55,211 nucleotides of DNA. Source: an uncultured Veillonella sp. GTDB lineage: Bacteria; Bacillota; Negativicutes; Veillonellales; Veillonellaceae. The translations under genes and the position numbers were made by a program. Positions 25,464-32,903 of the stretch are shown piece by piece (the stretch's first letter is position 1; every line of letters begins with the position of its first letter). The stretch spans positions 1-55,211 of the forward strand of contig CAAFUD010000261.1 of NCBI GenBank assembly GCA_900766125.1. Reading direction: 5' to 3'. The notes below the pieces were generated by a model that saw only the letters and a program-made list of their open reading frames with translations, did no database searches and was not told the origin of the DNA.

Positions 25464-26936
25464 ATGAATAATAATATACATATTACATTACAACGTATCA
25501 TCATGGGTGTTTGTTTTACACTCATGATGATACTCAATTACAATACAGCGTATGCACTAACTGCTAATAATCATGTTGATATTGGGACTAGTAAAGAACT
25601 CGCTTATGATTATGTTGCAAGATATACTAATGAAGATCCACATTATGTTGTCGATCGTATTTGGGAGGAAGCTGATAAATACGGAATTTATGATAAAACA
25701 GCTTTACTTGCATTATTTGAAACAGAATCTAGTTGGAGAACTCAACCTGCGGGTGATGGTTTAGGATATGGTTTAGGTCAACTAAGTTATGAGTATTGGT
25801 CAGATTATGATTTAAACTCACAAGATGATATTTATGATGTAACACAAAATATTCATGGTTCTGTGTATTATTACGCTAAAATGCTTCAAGCTGCTAATGG
25901 TGATCCTGCTATCGCTTATACAGGGTATAACGGTGGTGCAGGTAATATGGGTGATCTTAGTATTCCTGCAATTGTGGAACACATGAATAATTTTATTGCT
26001 AATTATAACCGTTTAAAAACAGGTGATCCTGGTGTAGGTTATCAAGCAGGTGTTTCTTCAATCATCAACTACTTTAGTATGAATAGTGTACTTAATCGTC
26101 CTTTAGGATTAGATTTTTCCTATATCTATAAAATGGGTTCATCTATTAGAACAATTGTTGATTCTATTGTGGATGGGTGTGTAATTGCTATTAAAAGTTT
26201 GATTCAAGTATCGTTACCTTTATTAGCTGTATTGGCTATTATTGATTTTTCAATGTTTGCATGGCGTGGGCCTACGATTACAGGTCAACTTGATTCAGCA
26301 TTTTGGACTGGTGCAGCTCAACGAATTGTTAAATATGGATTTTTAACAATTCTTATTGAAAGTTGGCAATTTATTGTCAATAAAGTATTTATTGGTACTG
26401 CAAAATGGTCATATGCTACGTTTTCACCAGATACAGCTAATGCCATTGGTGATATAACGGCACCAGATCAACAATTACAACATTTTATTTCATTCCTTAA
26501 TCCTTCTATGACTTGGCTTGGAAAAGTGACTGCGTTAGATATGATTAATCATATGGGGTTATTCTTATTAAATATGTTTGCTACTTATATGGGATTAATC
26601 TTGATTATCATATTGATTTTTTCAATTTTAGTCGTGTATTTGGAATTTTATATGTCAGCTGTATTTACTGTATTTAGTATAAGTTTTGCAGGTTTAAAGC
26701 CGACAAGTTTTATTCCAGAAGGTATGATGAGCCATCTAATTACAGGAACAATTCGATTAATGTGTATTGGTCTTATCTTTTCTATTATGAAAAAGGCTAT
26801 GGAAGTATATACCTACGATCCTACAGATATATTTGGTATATTAGGTGCTTTACTATTCGTTGTAGTGGTAGTAGTTGTTGGTGTTTTATTGCCTAATCGA
26901 ATTGCTGATGGTTTACAAGTATCAGCTAAATTATAG
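25464..26936 (+). CDS. Fusion of lytic transglycosylase (SLT) and TrbL/VirB6-like membrane domain
   Basis: A 490-residue protein. The signal-like N-terminus ends near NTAYA. Residues about 75-170 form an SLT goose-type lysozyme domain with the catalytic Glu in LFETESSW, then GLGQLSYEYW and AYTGYNGGAGN. From residue 230 onward it is a polytopic membrane domain with YLEFYMSAVFTVFSISFAG, closely parallel to the VirB6 signature of the preceding gene. VirB1-type wall-cutting activity is thus physically joined to a second VirB6. This would place wall opening exactly at the channel. The domains are clear; the mechanistic idea is inference. Confidence 0.85.
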   Translation: MNNNIHITLQRIIMGVCFTLMMILNYNTAYALTANNHVDIGTSKELAYDYVARYTNEDPHYVVDRIWEEADKYGIYDKTALLALFETESSWRTQPAGDGLGYGLGQLSYEYWSDYDLNSQDDIYDVTQNIHGSVYYYAKMLQAANGDPAIAYTGYNGGAGNMGDLSIPAIVEHMNNFIANYNRLKTGDPGVGYQAGVSSIINYFSMNSVLNRPLGLDFSYIYKMGSSIRTIVDSIVDGCVIAIKSLIQVSLPLLAVLAIIDFSMFAWRGPTITGQLDSAFWTGAAQRIVKYGFLTILIESWQFIVNKVFIGTAKWSYATFSPDTANAIGDITAPDQQLQHFISFLNPSMTWLGKVTALDMINHMGLFLLNMFATYMGLILIIILIFSILVVYLEFYMSAVFTVFSISFAGLKPTSFIPEGMMSHLITGTIRLMCIGLIFSIMKKAMEVYTYDPTDIFGILGALLFVVVVVVVGVLLPNRIADGLQVSAKL

Positions 26937-26951
26937 AAAGGAGGCTCCTTT

Positions 26952-27545
26952 ATGAAATGGTTATCTAATTTAAAACCAAAACGTTCTATAAAGGATTGGA
27001 AACGAAGGGATAAAATATTTTTCGTTGCTATCGTTCTCCTTATTACATTTAATATTTGTGTTGGTTATGGACTTGTTCATAGTCCGTTTTATGTCAATAT
27101 AACGACGTCAGCGCCTATGGGTGTATATGTGGTTTCACATAATCAAGAATTAAAACCTAATGCATTGGTTATGGTTAAAGAAAATCATAGATTGGAACAA
27201 TTTTATGGAACAAAACGTCCTCCGCAATTGTTATTAAAACATATTGCAGGAATGCCTGGCGATATAATGACTGTTACAGAACATAATGTTCAAATTAATG
27301 CAGAATCATATCCCACATTATCGTATACATCCAATGGTATGCCATTACAACATTTACAAAACGGCGTGTATACGTTGTCTAGTGATGAATATTTTGTAGC
27401 TAATGTTCCTACTCGTAGTTATGATAGTCGTTATTTTGGCCCTGTTAAGCGAGATGAGATTCAAGCCGTAGTTACACCAATTTGGTTATTTGGAGAAGGG
27501 GTGACTGAATTTGTTAACCAATGGGAAAATGCGAAAAATAGCTAA
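26952..27545 (+). CDS. traF: TraF-type S26 signal peptidase / pilin cyclase
   Basis: A 197-residue protein with one N-terminal membrane helix (residues 24-43). The catalytic Ser lies in TTSAPMGVYV (about residue 53) and the Lys in LLLKHIAGMPGD (about 96), the S26 Ser-Lys dyad. RP4 TraF removes the C-terminus of pilin TrbC and closes it into a ring. Two TrbC-like pilins in this operon are likely substrates. The end overlaps the next gene. Confidence 0.9.
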   Translation: MKWLSNLKPKRSIKDWKRRDKIFFVAIVLLITFNICVGYGLVHSPFYVNITTSAPMGVYVVSHNQELKPNALVMVKENHRLEQFYGTKRPPQLLLKHIAGMPGDIMTVTEHNVQINAESYPTLSYTSNGMPLQHLQNGVYTLSSDEYFVANVPTRSYDSRYFGPVKRDEIQAVVTPIWLFGEGVTEFVNQWENAKNS

Positions 27546-28350
27546 AGTGATTGTATCTACTACATTAATGTTTTCTTTTTTTAATATCATTCAAACACCT
27601 GTAGCAGAAGCGAAATTCCATTTTAGAGGTGGTAATGTACATGATTCATCTCGATATAAACAGGTTGTTGAATGGGTAAAAAAAGAACAAGATAAATTAG
27701 AACAAATTAAAGCTAAATTACAACATAGTATTGATACGGTTAAACAAGCTCAACAGGCTATGAATAGTGTTAAGTCCTCACTGAATACAGCTATGAAAAG
27801 TGTTGATGCACTTCGTTCTAATATCAATTCAGTAATGAAAATGTCCGATAGTCTTATTCATTTAGACTTTGACCACCCTGATAAAGGATGGTCAGAAATA
27901 GAGTATTCTAAAGAAGCAATTCATTATCAGACTGATTATATGAATAAGAAAATTCAAAATAATACTATTGTTTCTAAAGCTAATTTAGAATCTCAAAAAA
28001 TGGCAACTGGACTATCGGCTATTGCTGATGCTAATAACTCTGTTATTCAATCATTACAAAAATTAGGTAAAAATACCAAAGGACTTCTTGATATTCAAGA
28101 GGTCAATAATGAAATAGATGCTACTAGAACGGATACAATATTACAAACAACAAAAACTAGAGCTAGTGAACTTAATAAAGAATTACAAGAAAAAATCATT
28201 CAAGCGGAAAATGAAGCTGCTGCTAATAAACGTAGAGCGGCCGATTTTCAAGTAACATCTGATCCAGAACAACGTACTGAAAAAGAAACAACTGACTTAA
28301 AACGCATGGATGCTGATTCTAAGCCTGGTAGGGGGTTTGTAGAATTTTAA
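27529..28350 (+). CDS. Second secreted coiled-coil VirB5/TrbJ-like protein
   Basis: A 273-residue protein; the ATG at 27529 begins a clean signal peptide (cut near PVAEA) and overlaps the signal peptidase gene. The mature part is helical with long heptad runs (WVKKEQDKLEQIKAKLQHSIDTVKQAQQAM) and a charged tail ending GRGFVEF. Layout and place resemble TrbJ, with no detailed motif to prove it. It is the last gene of the transfer operon. Confidence 0.7.
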   Translation: MRKIAKVIVSTTLMFSFFNIIQTPVAEAKFHFRGGNVHDSSRYKQVVEWVKKEQDKLEQIKAKLQHSIDTVKQAQQAMNSVKSSLNTAMKSVDALRSNINSVMKMSDSLIHLDFDHPDKGWSEIEYSKEAIHYQTDYMNKKIQNNTIVSKANLESQKMATGLSAIADANNSVIQSLQKLGKNTKGLLDIQEVNNEIDATRTDTILQTTKTRASELNKELQEKIIQAENEAAANKRRAADFQVTSDPEQRTEKETTDLKRMDADSKPGRGFVEF

Positions 28351-28354
28351 GATA

Positions 28355-28395
28355 TTGAAAGACTGCGTATAAATTGGTATACTATTTATGCGCAG
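28355..28395 (+). promoter_or_regulatory. Promoter and palindromic operator of the type III toxin-antitoxin locus
   Basis: TTGAAA (28355-28360), a 17-bp spacer and TATACT (28378-28383) form a strong promoter. A 12-bp inverted repeat, CTGCGTATAAAT (28363-28374) and ATTTATGCGCAG (28384-28395) with one G-T pair, encloses the -10. It may be an operator or a 5' hairpin that ends readthrough from the transfer operon. Confidence 0.75.
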
Positions 28396-28413
28396 CATTT
28401 CAATTAAGTATGA

Positions 28414-28509
28414 TGATGAGGTCGTAAAGCACGCCTCGTTAAACAAAAAAGGCTTGATTGTTGATGAGGTCGTAGAGCGCGCCTCGTTAAATAAAAAAAG
28501 CTCGATTGA
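28414..28509 (+). ncRNA. Type III antitoxin RNA: two 48-nt tandem repeats
   Basis: Unit 1 is 28414-28461 and unit 2 is 28462-28509. Both read TGATGAGGTCGTA...GCCTCGTTAAA and end in GATTG. Within each unit GAGG pairs with CCTC and the inner CGT pairs with ACG in unit 1 and GCG in unit 2, a compensating change. Short tandem repeats between a strong promoter and an intrinsic terminator, followed at once by a ToxN-like gene, is the defining layout of type III toxin-antitoxin systems, where the toxin cuts the precursor into units that fold and inhibit it. Confidence 0.85.
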
Positions 28510-28511
28510 TG

Positions 28512-28540
28512 AAAAGCCCCCTTAATTAAGGGGGCTTTTA
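28512..28540 (+). terminator. Terminator between antitoxin RNA and toxin gene
   Basis: AAAAGCCCCC (28512-28521) pairs perfectly with GGGGGCTTTT (28530-28539) around TTAATTAA. In type III loci this terminator sets the ratio of antitoxin RNA to toxin mRNA. Confidence 0.92.
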
Positions 28541-28556
28541 TCGTATGGGAGAATCT

Positions 28557-29039
28557 ATGAAATTTATATTTTTAACAAAGGATTATTTTAATCGACATCC
28601 TTCATCTGAATTTCCTGAAATGTTACGCAAATCAGATCGTCCTTATGTTCAACTTACGATTCCTTGTAACCATCAACTATGGGCGGTTCCTTTGCGGTCT
28701 TATATCAATCATGAATTTGCTTTTTGGTCTAATAAAAAAGAATTTTGTGGATTAGATTTTACTAAGGCCGTTCCAATTGAATTAAAAGATATAGACACAA
28801 TGCATTCACCGATTATTAGGCGCCATGAATTTAATGCATTGAAAGGAAAAGATTATCGTGTAACGCAACGATTTAAACATTTTATTAAAAAGTTTGATCA
28901 TGCCAAGTTACATCCTACTCTTCCTGATAGCAAGGTTCTTTTAAAATATAGTACATTACAATATTTTGAAAAAGAACTAGAACAAAAAAAGAAGATTAAG
29001 CTTACTATTTCAAAACAAAACAGTACACTTAGCCTATAA
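28557..29039 (+). CDS. Type III toxin, ToxN/CptN/TenpN-like endoribonuclease
   Basis: A 160-residue protein; the ATG at 28557 is preferred over 28545 because GGGAGA lies 4 bases upstream and MKFIFLTKDYF is the usual ToxN-type start. The core QLWAVPLRS (residues 40-48) and GLDFTKAVPI (65-74) match the ToxN fold and align with the protein at 7326 (ELWAIPLSS, GVLLIQNAFPI). The enzyme cuts RNA and is held inactive by the upstream repeat RNA. Likely roles are plasmid maintenance and phage abortive infection. Which subfamily (cpt, tenp or tox) I cannot decide. Confidence 0.82.
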   Translation: MKFIFLTKDYFNRHPSSEFPEMLRKSDRPYVQLTIPCNHQLWAVPLRSYINHEFAFWSNKKEFCGLDFTKAVPIELKDIDTMHSPIIRRHEFNALKGKDYRVTQRFKHFIKKFDHAKLHPTLPDSKVLLKYSTLQYFEKELEQKKKIKLTISKQNSTLSL

Positions 29040-29104
29040 TTTGCACCTATTTCCTGGGGCAGATATAATTAAACTAGAAGTTGGATAACTTCAGATAAAA
29101 CAAC

Positions 29105-29137
29105 AAAAACCCACGGTGGTTAGATCGTGGGTTTTTT
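29105..29137 (+). terminator. Terminator after the type III toxin
   Basis: AAAAACCCACG (29105-29115) pairs with CGTGGGTTTTT (29126-29136), followed by T. The rest of 29040-29270 is AT-rich and shows no further gene. Confidence 0.9.
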
Positions 29138-29270
29138 ATTTTATTTGAATGTCACTTGTGAAAATATTCTTTAAAACTTCTCATATTGAAATATATCTAT
29201 GTCGTAGCATAGCATATTCATATATAGTTATGGTATTCTTTTATATGGATGTATTCCTTCTGGTCTTACT

Positions 29271-29798
29271 ATGGCAAAAATTAAAGATTATGATTTAATT
29301 ACTGTAGATGAACATAGAATTCAAACTACAATTGATGTATATTTTCAATGGAAAACCTTAGACATAATGTTATCTACATTAAGTACTAGAGGTATTAATT
29401 TTCCTAGCGAAATTAGTGAAAATATCGTTTGTTATATTTGTGGTTATTGGCTCAATAAAGGCAGTGCGGGTGATGCTATTGATCCCAATGGGAATCGAAT
29501 TATTGAGATTAAAGGCAGTAGTTCTACTGGGCCATCATCATTTAGTCCTAGTGAACGATTTGACGAATTAGTTTTCGTTAAATTAAATAAACAAAATGAC
29601 ACTTTGTTAATTTATTTGACAGGCATTAATAATATTTCCCTTGGAAATATCTATGTGAATGCAACGGAAACTGTGCTAGAGCAGCAACAAGCAGGCCGAC
29701 GGCCTCGATTTAATATTGAAGATAAAATTATTAAACCATTTAATATTCAACCATCGTTTTTATTTGATTTAAGAAAACGAACTTTTACTCCATTATAA
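29271..29798 (+). CDS. Type II restriction endonuclease, Bsp6I-like
   Basis: A 175-residue protein. GDAIDPNGNRIIEIKGSSS (about residues 69-87) is a PD-(D/E)XK active site: the Asp, then E-I-K. Overall length and the GPSSFSPSERFDELVFVKL block are what I recall of the Bsp6I family (recognition GCNGC). A C5 methyltransferase follows on the same strand, completing a restriction-modification pair that acts in defence and in plasmid retention. The exact target is inferred from family memory only. Confidence 0.8.
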   Translation: MAKIKDYDLITVDEHRIQTTIDVYFQWKTLDIMLSTLSTRGINFPSEISENIVCYICGYWLNKGSAGDAIDPNGNRIIEIKGSSSTGPSSFSPSERFDELVFVKLNKQNDTLLIYLTGINNISLGNIYVNATETVLEQQQAGRRPRFNIEDKIIKPFNIQPSFLFDLRKRTFTPL

Positions 29799-29842
29799 CC
29801 GTGGAAAGGATTGGAATACATCCATTCTTTCCACGGTTATAT
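29795..29842 (+). terminator. Terminator between endonuclease and methyltransferase genes
   Basis: A perfect 14-bp stem (29795-29808 with 29827-29840) starts inside the endonuclease stop codon and is followed by ATTT. It would insulate the two genes, so the methyltransferase probably has its own promoter in 29843-29920. Confidence 0.8.
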
Positions 29843-29923
29843 TTGCGGCGTGCTGCTTTTTTATTTAATTTATTATATAATAAACTAAGTATTTTATTCA
29901 TTAGGCAAGAAAGGATGTTATAA

Positions 29924-30880
29924 ATGTATTCTGTTGCTTCTTTCTTTGCAGGTGTTGGTGGTATTGATTTAGGTTTTGAACTAACAAAACAAGCTCGCAC
30001 CATCTATGCAAATGAAATAGATCTATACCCTATACAAACGTTTGAAGCTAACTTTCCTATCAAAGTAGATCAAAGAGATATATGTGATGTTAAGGCTTCA
30101 GAAGTCCCTAATATAGATATTATTTTAGGTGGCTTTCCTTGTCAGGCTTTTTCTATTGCAGGTTATAGAAAAGGTTTTGAGGATGAAAAAGGTCGAGGTA
30201 CTCTCTTTTTTGAGATACTTAGAATTATTAAAGCTAAAAAACCAAAGGCTATTTTACTGGAAAATGTAAAAAACTTAGTTAGTCATGATAACGGAAATAC
30301 CTTTAGAGTAATTTTAGAAGCTCTAAAGGATGTTGGATACCATGTTAGATATGCTGTGCTTAACGCTATGGAATATGGCAATATTCCTCAAAATAGAGAA
30401 CGTATTTATATTGTGGGCTTTAGAACTAAAAAAGTATTTGAAAAATTTACATTCCCTGAACCAATTCCTTTAAAAAAGACGATTCATGATGTGATTGATT
30501 TTATCAACCCTGTTGATGAGAAATACTTGTACACTAAAGGAAAATATAAAGGAGATATATACGATAAACTCGTAGCAGCAATGGATGATTCTAATGCTGT
30601 ATATCAATGGCGTAGGAAATATGTCCGTAAAAATATGAGTGGCGTTGTGCCTACGTTGACGGCCAATCAAGGAGAAGGTGGTCATAATGTATGTCTTGTT
30701 AAAACAAAACAAGGTATACGAAAAATGACACCTAAAGAATGTTTTAATACACAAGGATTCCCAGAATCTTTTGTATTACCTGATATTGCTGATGGCCGAT
30801 TATATAAACAAGCAGGCAATAGTGTATGTGTATCGGTTGTTCAACGAATTGCTGAACAAATGTTAGTGGCAATGAAATAA
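29924..30880 (+). CDS. C5-cytosine DNA methyltransferase of the restriction-modification pair
   Basis: A 318-residue protein with all main C5 motifs in order: motif I FFAGVGGIDLGFE, motif IV GGFPCQAFS with the catalytic Cys, motif VI ENVKNL, motif VIII QNRERIYIVGF, and motifs IX-X (TLTANQGEGG, KQAGNSV). It adds a methyl group to cytosine C5 in the site cut by the neighbouring endonuclease. The target-recognition region (about residues 195-245) is small, as expected for a short palindromic site. It starts behind AGAAAGGA. Confidence 0.94.
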   Translation: MYSVASFFAGVGGIDLGFELTKQARTIYANEIDLYPIQTFEANFPIKVDQRDICDVKASEVPNIDIILGGFPCQAFSIAGYRKGFEDEKGRGTLFFEILRIIKAKKPKAILLENVKNLVSHDNGNTFRVILEALKDVGYHVRYAVLNAMEYGNIPQNRERIYIVGFRTKKVFEKFTFPEPIPLKKTIHDVIDFINPVDEKYLYTKGKYKGDIYDKLVAAMDDSNAVYQWRRKYVRKNMSGVVPTLTANQGEGGHNVCLVKTKQGIRKMTPKECFNTQGFPESFVLPDIADGRLYKQAGNSVCVSVVQRIAEQMLVAMK

Positions 30881-30882
30881 TA

Positions 30883-30914
30883 AAAACCAAAGAGGTGAAA
30901 GCCTCTTTGGTTTT
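30883..30914 (+). terminator. Terminator after the methyltransferase gene
   Basis: AAAACCAAAGAGG (30883-30895) pairs perfectly with CCTCTTTGGTTTT (30902-30914). Confidence 0.92.
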
Positions 30915-30918
30915 CTTC

Positions 30919-30947
30919 TTGACAAATTGTAGTTTATCATTAATAAT
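30919..30947 (+). promoter_or_regulatory. Promoter of the lipoprotein leader RNA
   Basis: A perfect TTGACA (30919-30924), 17-bp spacer and AATAAT (30942-30947). Transcription would begin near 30954 and read straight into the structured leader. Confidence 0.85.
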
Positions 30948-30965
30948 GAGTATAAATATATACAG

Positions 30966-31066
30966 AAATGATATATTGACTTGCGGGAACAGGTTGATAT
31001 TGATAATACACACACTATTAGATTCACGAGGTAATTCTATCGCTAGATGAATCTAGCGATTTTTTT
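30966..31066 (+). ncRNA. Attenuator-like leader RNA with CACACAC loop, copy 1
   Basis: Stem ATATTGAC / GTTGATAT (two G-U pairs) encloses a loop holding GCGGGAAC. A 5-bp hairpin TAATA-CACACAC-TATTA follows. TAGATTCA (31019-31026) can pair with TGAATCTA (31048-31055), which competes with the terminator ATCGCTAGA / TCTAGCGAT (31039-31060) and its seven Ts. Alternative terminator and antiterminator pairings are the signature of a riboswitch or other attenuator. A second copy at 31471-31611 keeps both loops but has different stem bases. I do not know this motif. Confidence 0.65.
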
Positions 31067-31088
31067 GTATCTATTTAGGAGGGGTAGA

Positions 31089-31460
31089 ATGCGAAAACTT
31101 TTATTACTATTAGGAATTATTTGTGTTTTTGTATTAAGTGGTTGCGGTAAATCTGATGATATTTCAGGAACTTGGGTCCCTAAAATGCCTGATAAAATTG
31201 CAATTACTAGTATTGAATTAGTTAAACAAAATGATTTTTCTTATAAAGGTACAATATCTTACAAGAATGGGAAACAAACTACATCTACTTTTAAATATGA
31301 TAAAGGATTAAATCTTATTGATGAAGATCCATCTGATGCTAAGAAGAATGAAAAACAAACTGGAATCCATGGAACATTAACAATGTGGTTTAATAAGGAT
31401 TTCACTGAAGCAAAAACAGATGATTCTGGAAAACCAGAATTTATGTTTATAAAAAAATAA
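31089..31460 (+). CDS. Small lipoprotein of unknown function
   Basis: A 123-residue protein; the ATG at 31089 follows AGGAGGGG. The signal sequence ends in the lipobox LSGC with Cys19. The mature part (SGTWVPKMPDKIAITSIELVKQ...) reads like a small beta-rich domain. It lies directly behind the attenuator leader copy 1, so its expression probably depends on that RNA. On a conjugative plasmid a lipoprotein could act in surface or entry exclusion, but no motif supports this. Confidence 0.8.
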   Translation: MRKLLLLLGIICVFVLSGCGKSDDISGTWVPKMPDKIAITSIELVKQNDFSYKGTISYKNGKQTTSTFKYDKGLNLIDEDPSDAKKNEKQTGIHGTLTMWFNKDFTEAKTDDSGKPEFMFIKK

Positions 31461-31463
31461 AAG

Positions 31464-31611
31464 AACAAGTCCTATGAAGTTGGCGGGAACCTTCTTCATA
31501 GGGCGACGTTAGTACACACACTACTAATCCGCTTTTACTTGTTCTATGAAGGTTAGTATACCATACATAGGACATTTTAAGCTAGTGATTACAGGGTGTA
31601 GTCACTAGCTT
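31464..31611 (+). ncRNA. Attenuator-like leader RNA with CACACAC loop, copy 2
   Basis: CCTATGAAG (31472-31480) pairs with CTTCATAGG around a loop holding GGCGGGAAC, then TTAGTA-CACACAC-TACTAA forms a second hairpin. Outer arms AGAACAAGT and ACTTGTTCT can close a multibranch fold. Terminator AGCTAGTGA / TCACTAGCT (31581-31611) with six Ts follows. Loop sequences match copy 1 while stem bases differ, which supports a real conserved RNA. It precedes the gene at 31715. Confidence 0.65.
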
Positions 31612-31714
31612 TTTTATATTTTTGCATAAGTTTTTCTTATGCTGATTTGCAAATGCTTTATAATCGTATTGGGAATTATAAAGTTTTTGCAAGTTAGTAA
31701 TAGGAGGGTGTTGC

Positions 31715-32032
31715 ATGAAACAAGCTAACTTAGATTTCAATTATGAAATTTGCAAACAATTAAATGATGCATATCGTCATTTACATAACGAACCATATGC
31801 TATGTTAGGCGATTTACATTATTTCTTTTACTTTTCACCATCTAATTTTGAGCTATACGGCCTGTTAGTTAATATCTACGATAAAAGTATTATGGATACA
31901 TGGAAAACTGGCTTACAACTCAAAATAAGCGATATTTTGATTAGTTTATGGGAAGCGATGCGTATTCATGGCTTTTATCATAAACGGTTTAGAAATAAAC
32001 AAATGGAAAAAGCACTTGCTTTCTATCGGTAG
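31715..32032 (+). CDS. Unknown 105-residue protein
   Basis: It starts behind TAGGAGGG and encodes a soluble, aromatic-rich protein (YRHLHNEPYAMLGDLHYFFYFSPSNFELYGLL) with a basic C-terminus (KRFRNKQMEKALAFYR). I do not recognise a family. It lies between the second attenuator-like leader and the large noncoding RNA, so it may be the gene controlled by that leader. Confidence 0.65.
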   Translation: MKQANLDFNYEICKQLNDAYRHLHNEPYAMLGDLHYFFYFSPSNFELYGLLVNIYDKSIMDTWKTGLQLKISDILISLWEAMRIHGFYHKRFRNKQMEKALAFYR

Positions 32033-32069
32033 ATTTCTAATTATTGGCTGTATTACAATATTATAAGAG

Positions 32070-32569
32070 AATACGTCGTTGTATAGACGGAACCAAGGTG
32101 GTAAGGAAGCACTTGTAAAACTTCACTTCGTAGTCCCCACGAATGTCAAAGGGGAGCAGCTAGGAACTTTAGCCATTCTGAAAGAATCTTTTTATCCCTG
32201 GTAGATCTTGCTGTGATGGGCGATGACGGCCTAAACGGTCTGGGTGGATGTTCTGATGCTTACGGGCATGGAGGTCTAGTGGAGTTCCTGGGCAGGACTG
32301 GGAAATGATGAAGCTAGATGGCGGAAACGCTAGGAGTCAGGGATTGATAGCAATGCGACGGCGAAACGGTGCCTGTTATTACTCTGCTCTCTTCCTACAG
32401 ATACACTTTATATTCCCTTTTGATTACCATTAAATCCAGTATAAAAAAGGGGCTAGTGCGCCTGTAGGGAGGGAGTTTTCCGCTTCCGCTCTGGCTCTAC
32501 AATACCTGTTAACACATCTGATTTACAGAATCAAGCAAAAACACTCGGCTGAACACCTCGTGTTTTTTA
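32070..32569 (+). ncRNA. Large structured noncoding RNA (about 500 nt), class unknown
   Basis: This gene-free stretch is clearly richer in G+C than its surroundings and full of local pairings. TTCGT (32127), TCCCC (32134), ACGAA (32139) and GGGGA (32151) interleave as a pseudoknot. GCTA/TAGC lies at 32159-32173, ATTCT/AGAAT at 32175-32187 and ATGC/GCAT at 32256-32269. A GNRA tetraloop stem GCG-GAAA-CGC lies at 32321-32330, and TGTAG/CTACA spans 32463-32502. A possible promoter TATAAG near 32060 and the terminator AACAC-CTC-GTGTT (32552-32564) with Ts bound it. Size and style recall ornate large RNAs such as ROOL and GOLLD, but I cannot match it to either. Confidence 0.7.
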
Positions 32570-32719
32570 CTAGTAATTATTAACAAAAAGGATATTATAA
32601 ATATAAGAAAAAAGAACTAAAAAGCCTTGATTTAGCTGCTTTTTTAGTTCATATATAGTATAATATAAGTATACCTAATGCTATATTAATAGGTATTCTA
32701 ACTTATATTTTATATCAGT

Positions 32720-32755
32720 TTGTATATAATAGTGAGTTTAGTACATCTCTAAAAC
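32720..32755 (+). repeat. Solitary CRISPR repeat
   Basis: The last 27 bases match the plasmid's CRISPR repeat (AATAGTGAGTTTAGTACATC then TCTAAAAC) with one change (GTAC for GCAC). It lies 3 kb before the main locus. No second full repeat follows at 30 bases. A weak similarity (GATTAAGT...AAAAAAC, 32802-32823 area) could be a decayed partner. The bases after it fold back in a long hairpin (see 32750-32843). Confidence 0.75.
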
Positions 32756-32843
32756 AGCGCCTCTCGTTGCGTTATAGATACATAATAGTTACTGATATAG
32801 ATTAAGTTGGATTATGAAAAAACAAATGAGAGGCGCTGTTTTA
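32750..32843 (+). other. Long inverted repeat at the solitary CRISPR repeat
   Basis: TAAAACAGCGCCTCTC (32750-32765) is perfectly complementary to GAGAGGCGCTGTTTTA (32828-32843), extended by three more pairs inward including one G-T. The 5' arm includes the last bases of the CRISPR repeat. The loop of about 60 bases holds a short reading frame (MKKQMRGAVLYK). Confidence 0.75.
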
Positions 32844-32880
32844 TATAAATAATTTAATTTATTTGTTGATTTATTGTTTT

Positions 32881-32899
32881 GAATATAAGCCCTGGAGGC
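32881..32899 (+). promoter_or_regulatory. Conserved leader hairpin element, copy 4 (before helicase)
   Basis: GAATATAAGCCCTGGAGGC: GCC pairs with GGC, and GGAGG is the only ribosome site for the ATG at 32904. Confidence 0.75.
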
Positions 32900-32903
32900 A
32901 GTT

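Noticed and set aside
32440..32520. Group II intron start (GTGCG near 32456)
   Set aside because: No domain V hairpin, no intron protein and no interrupted gene are present.
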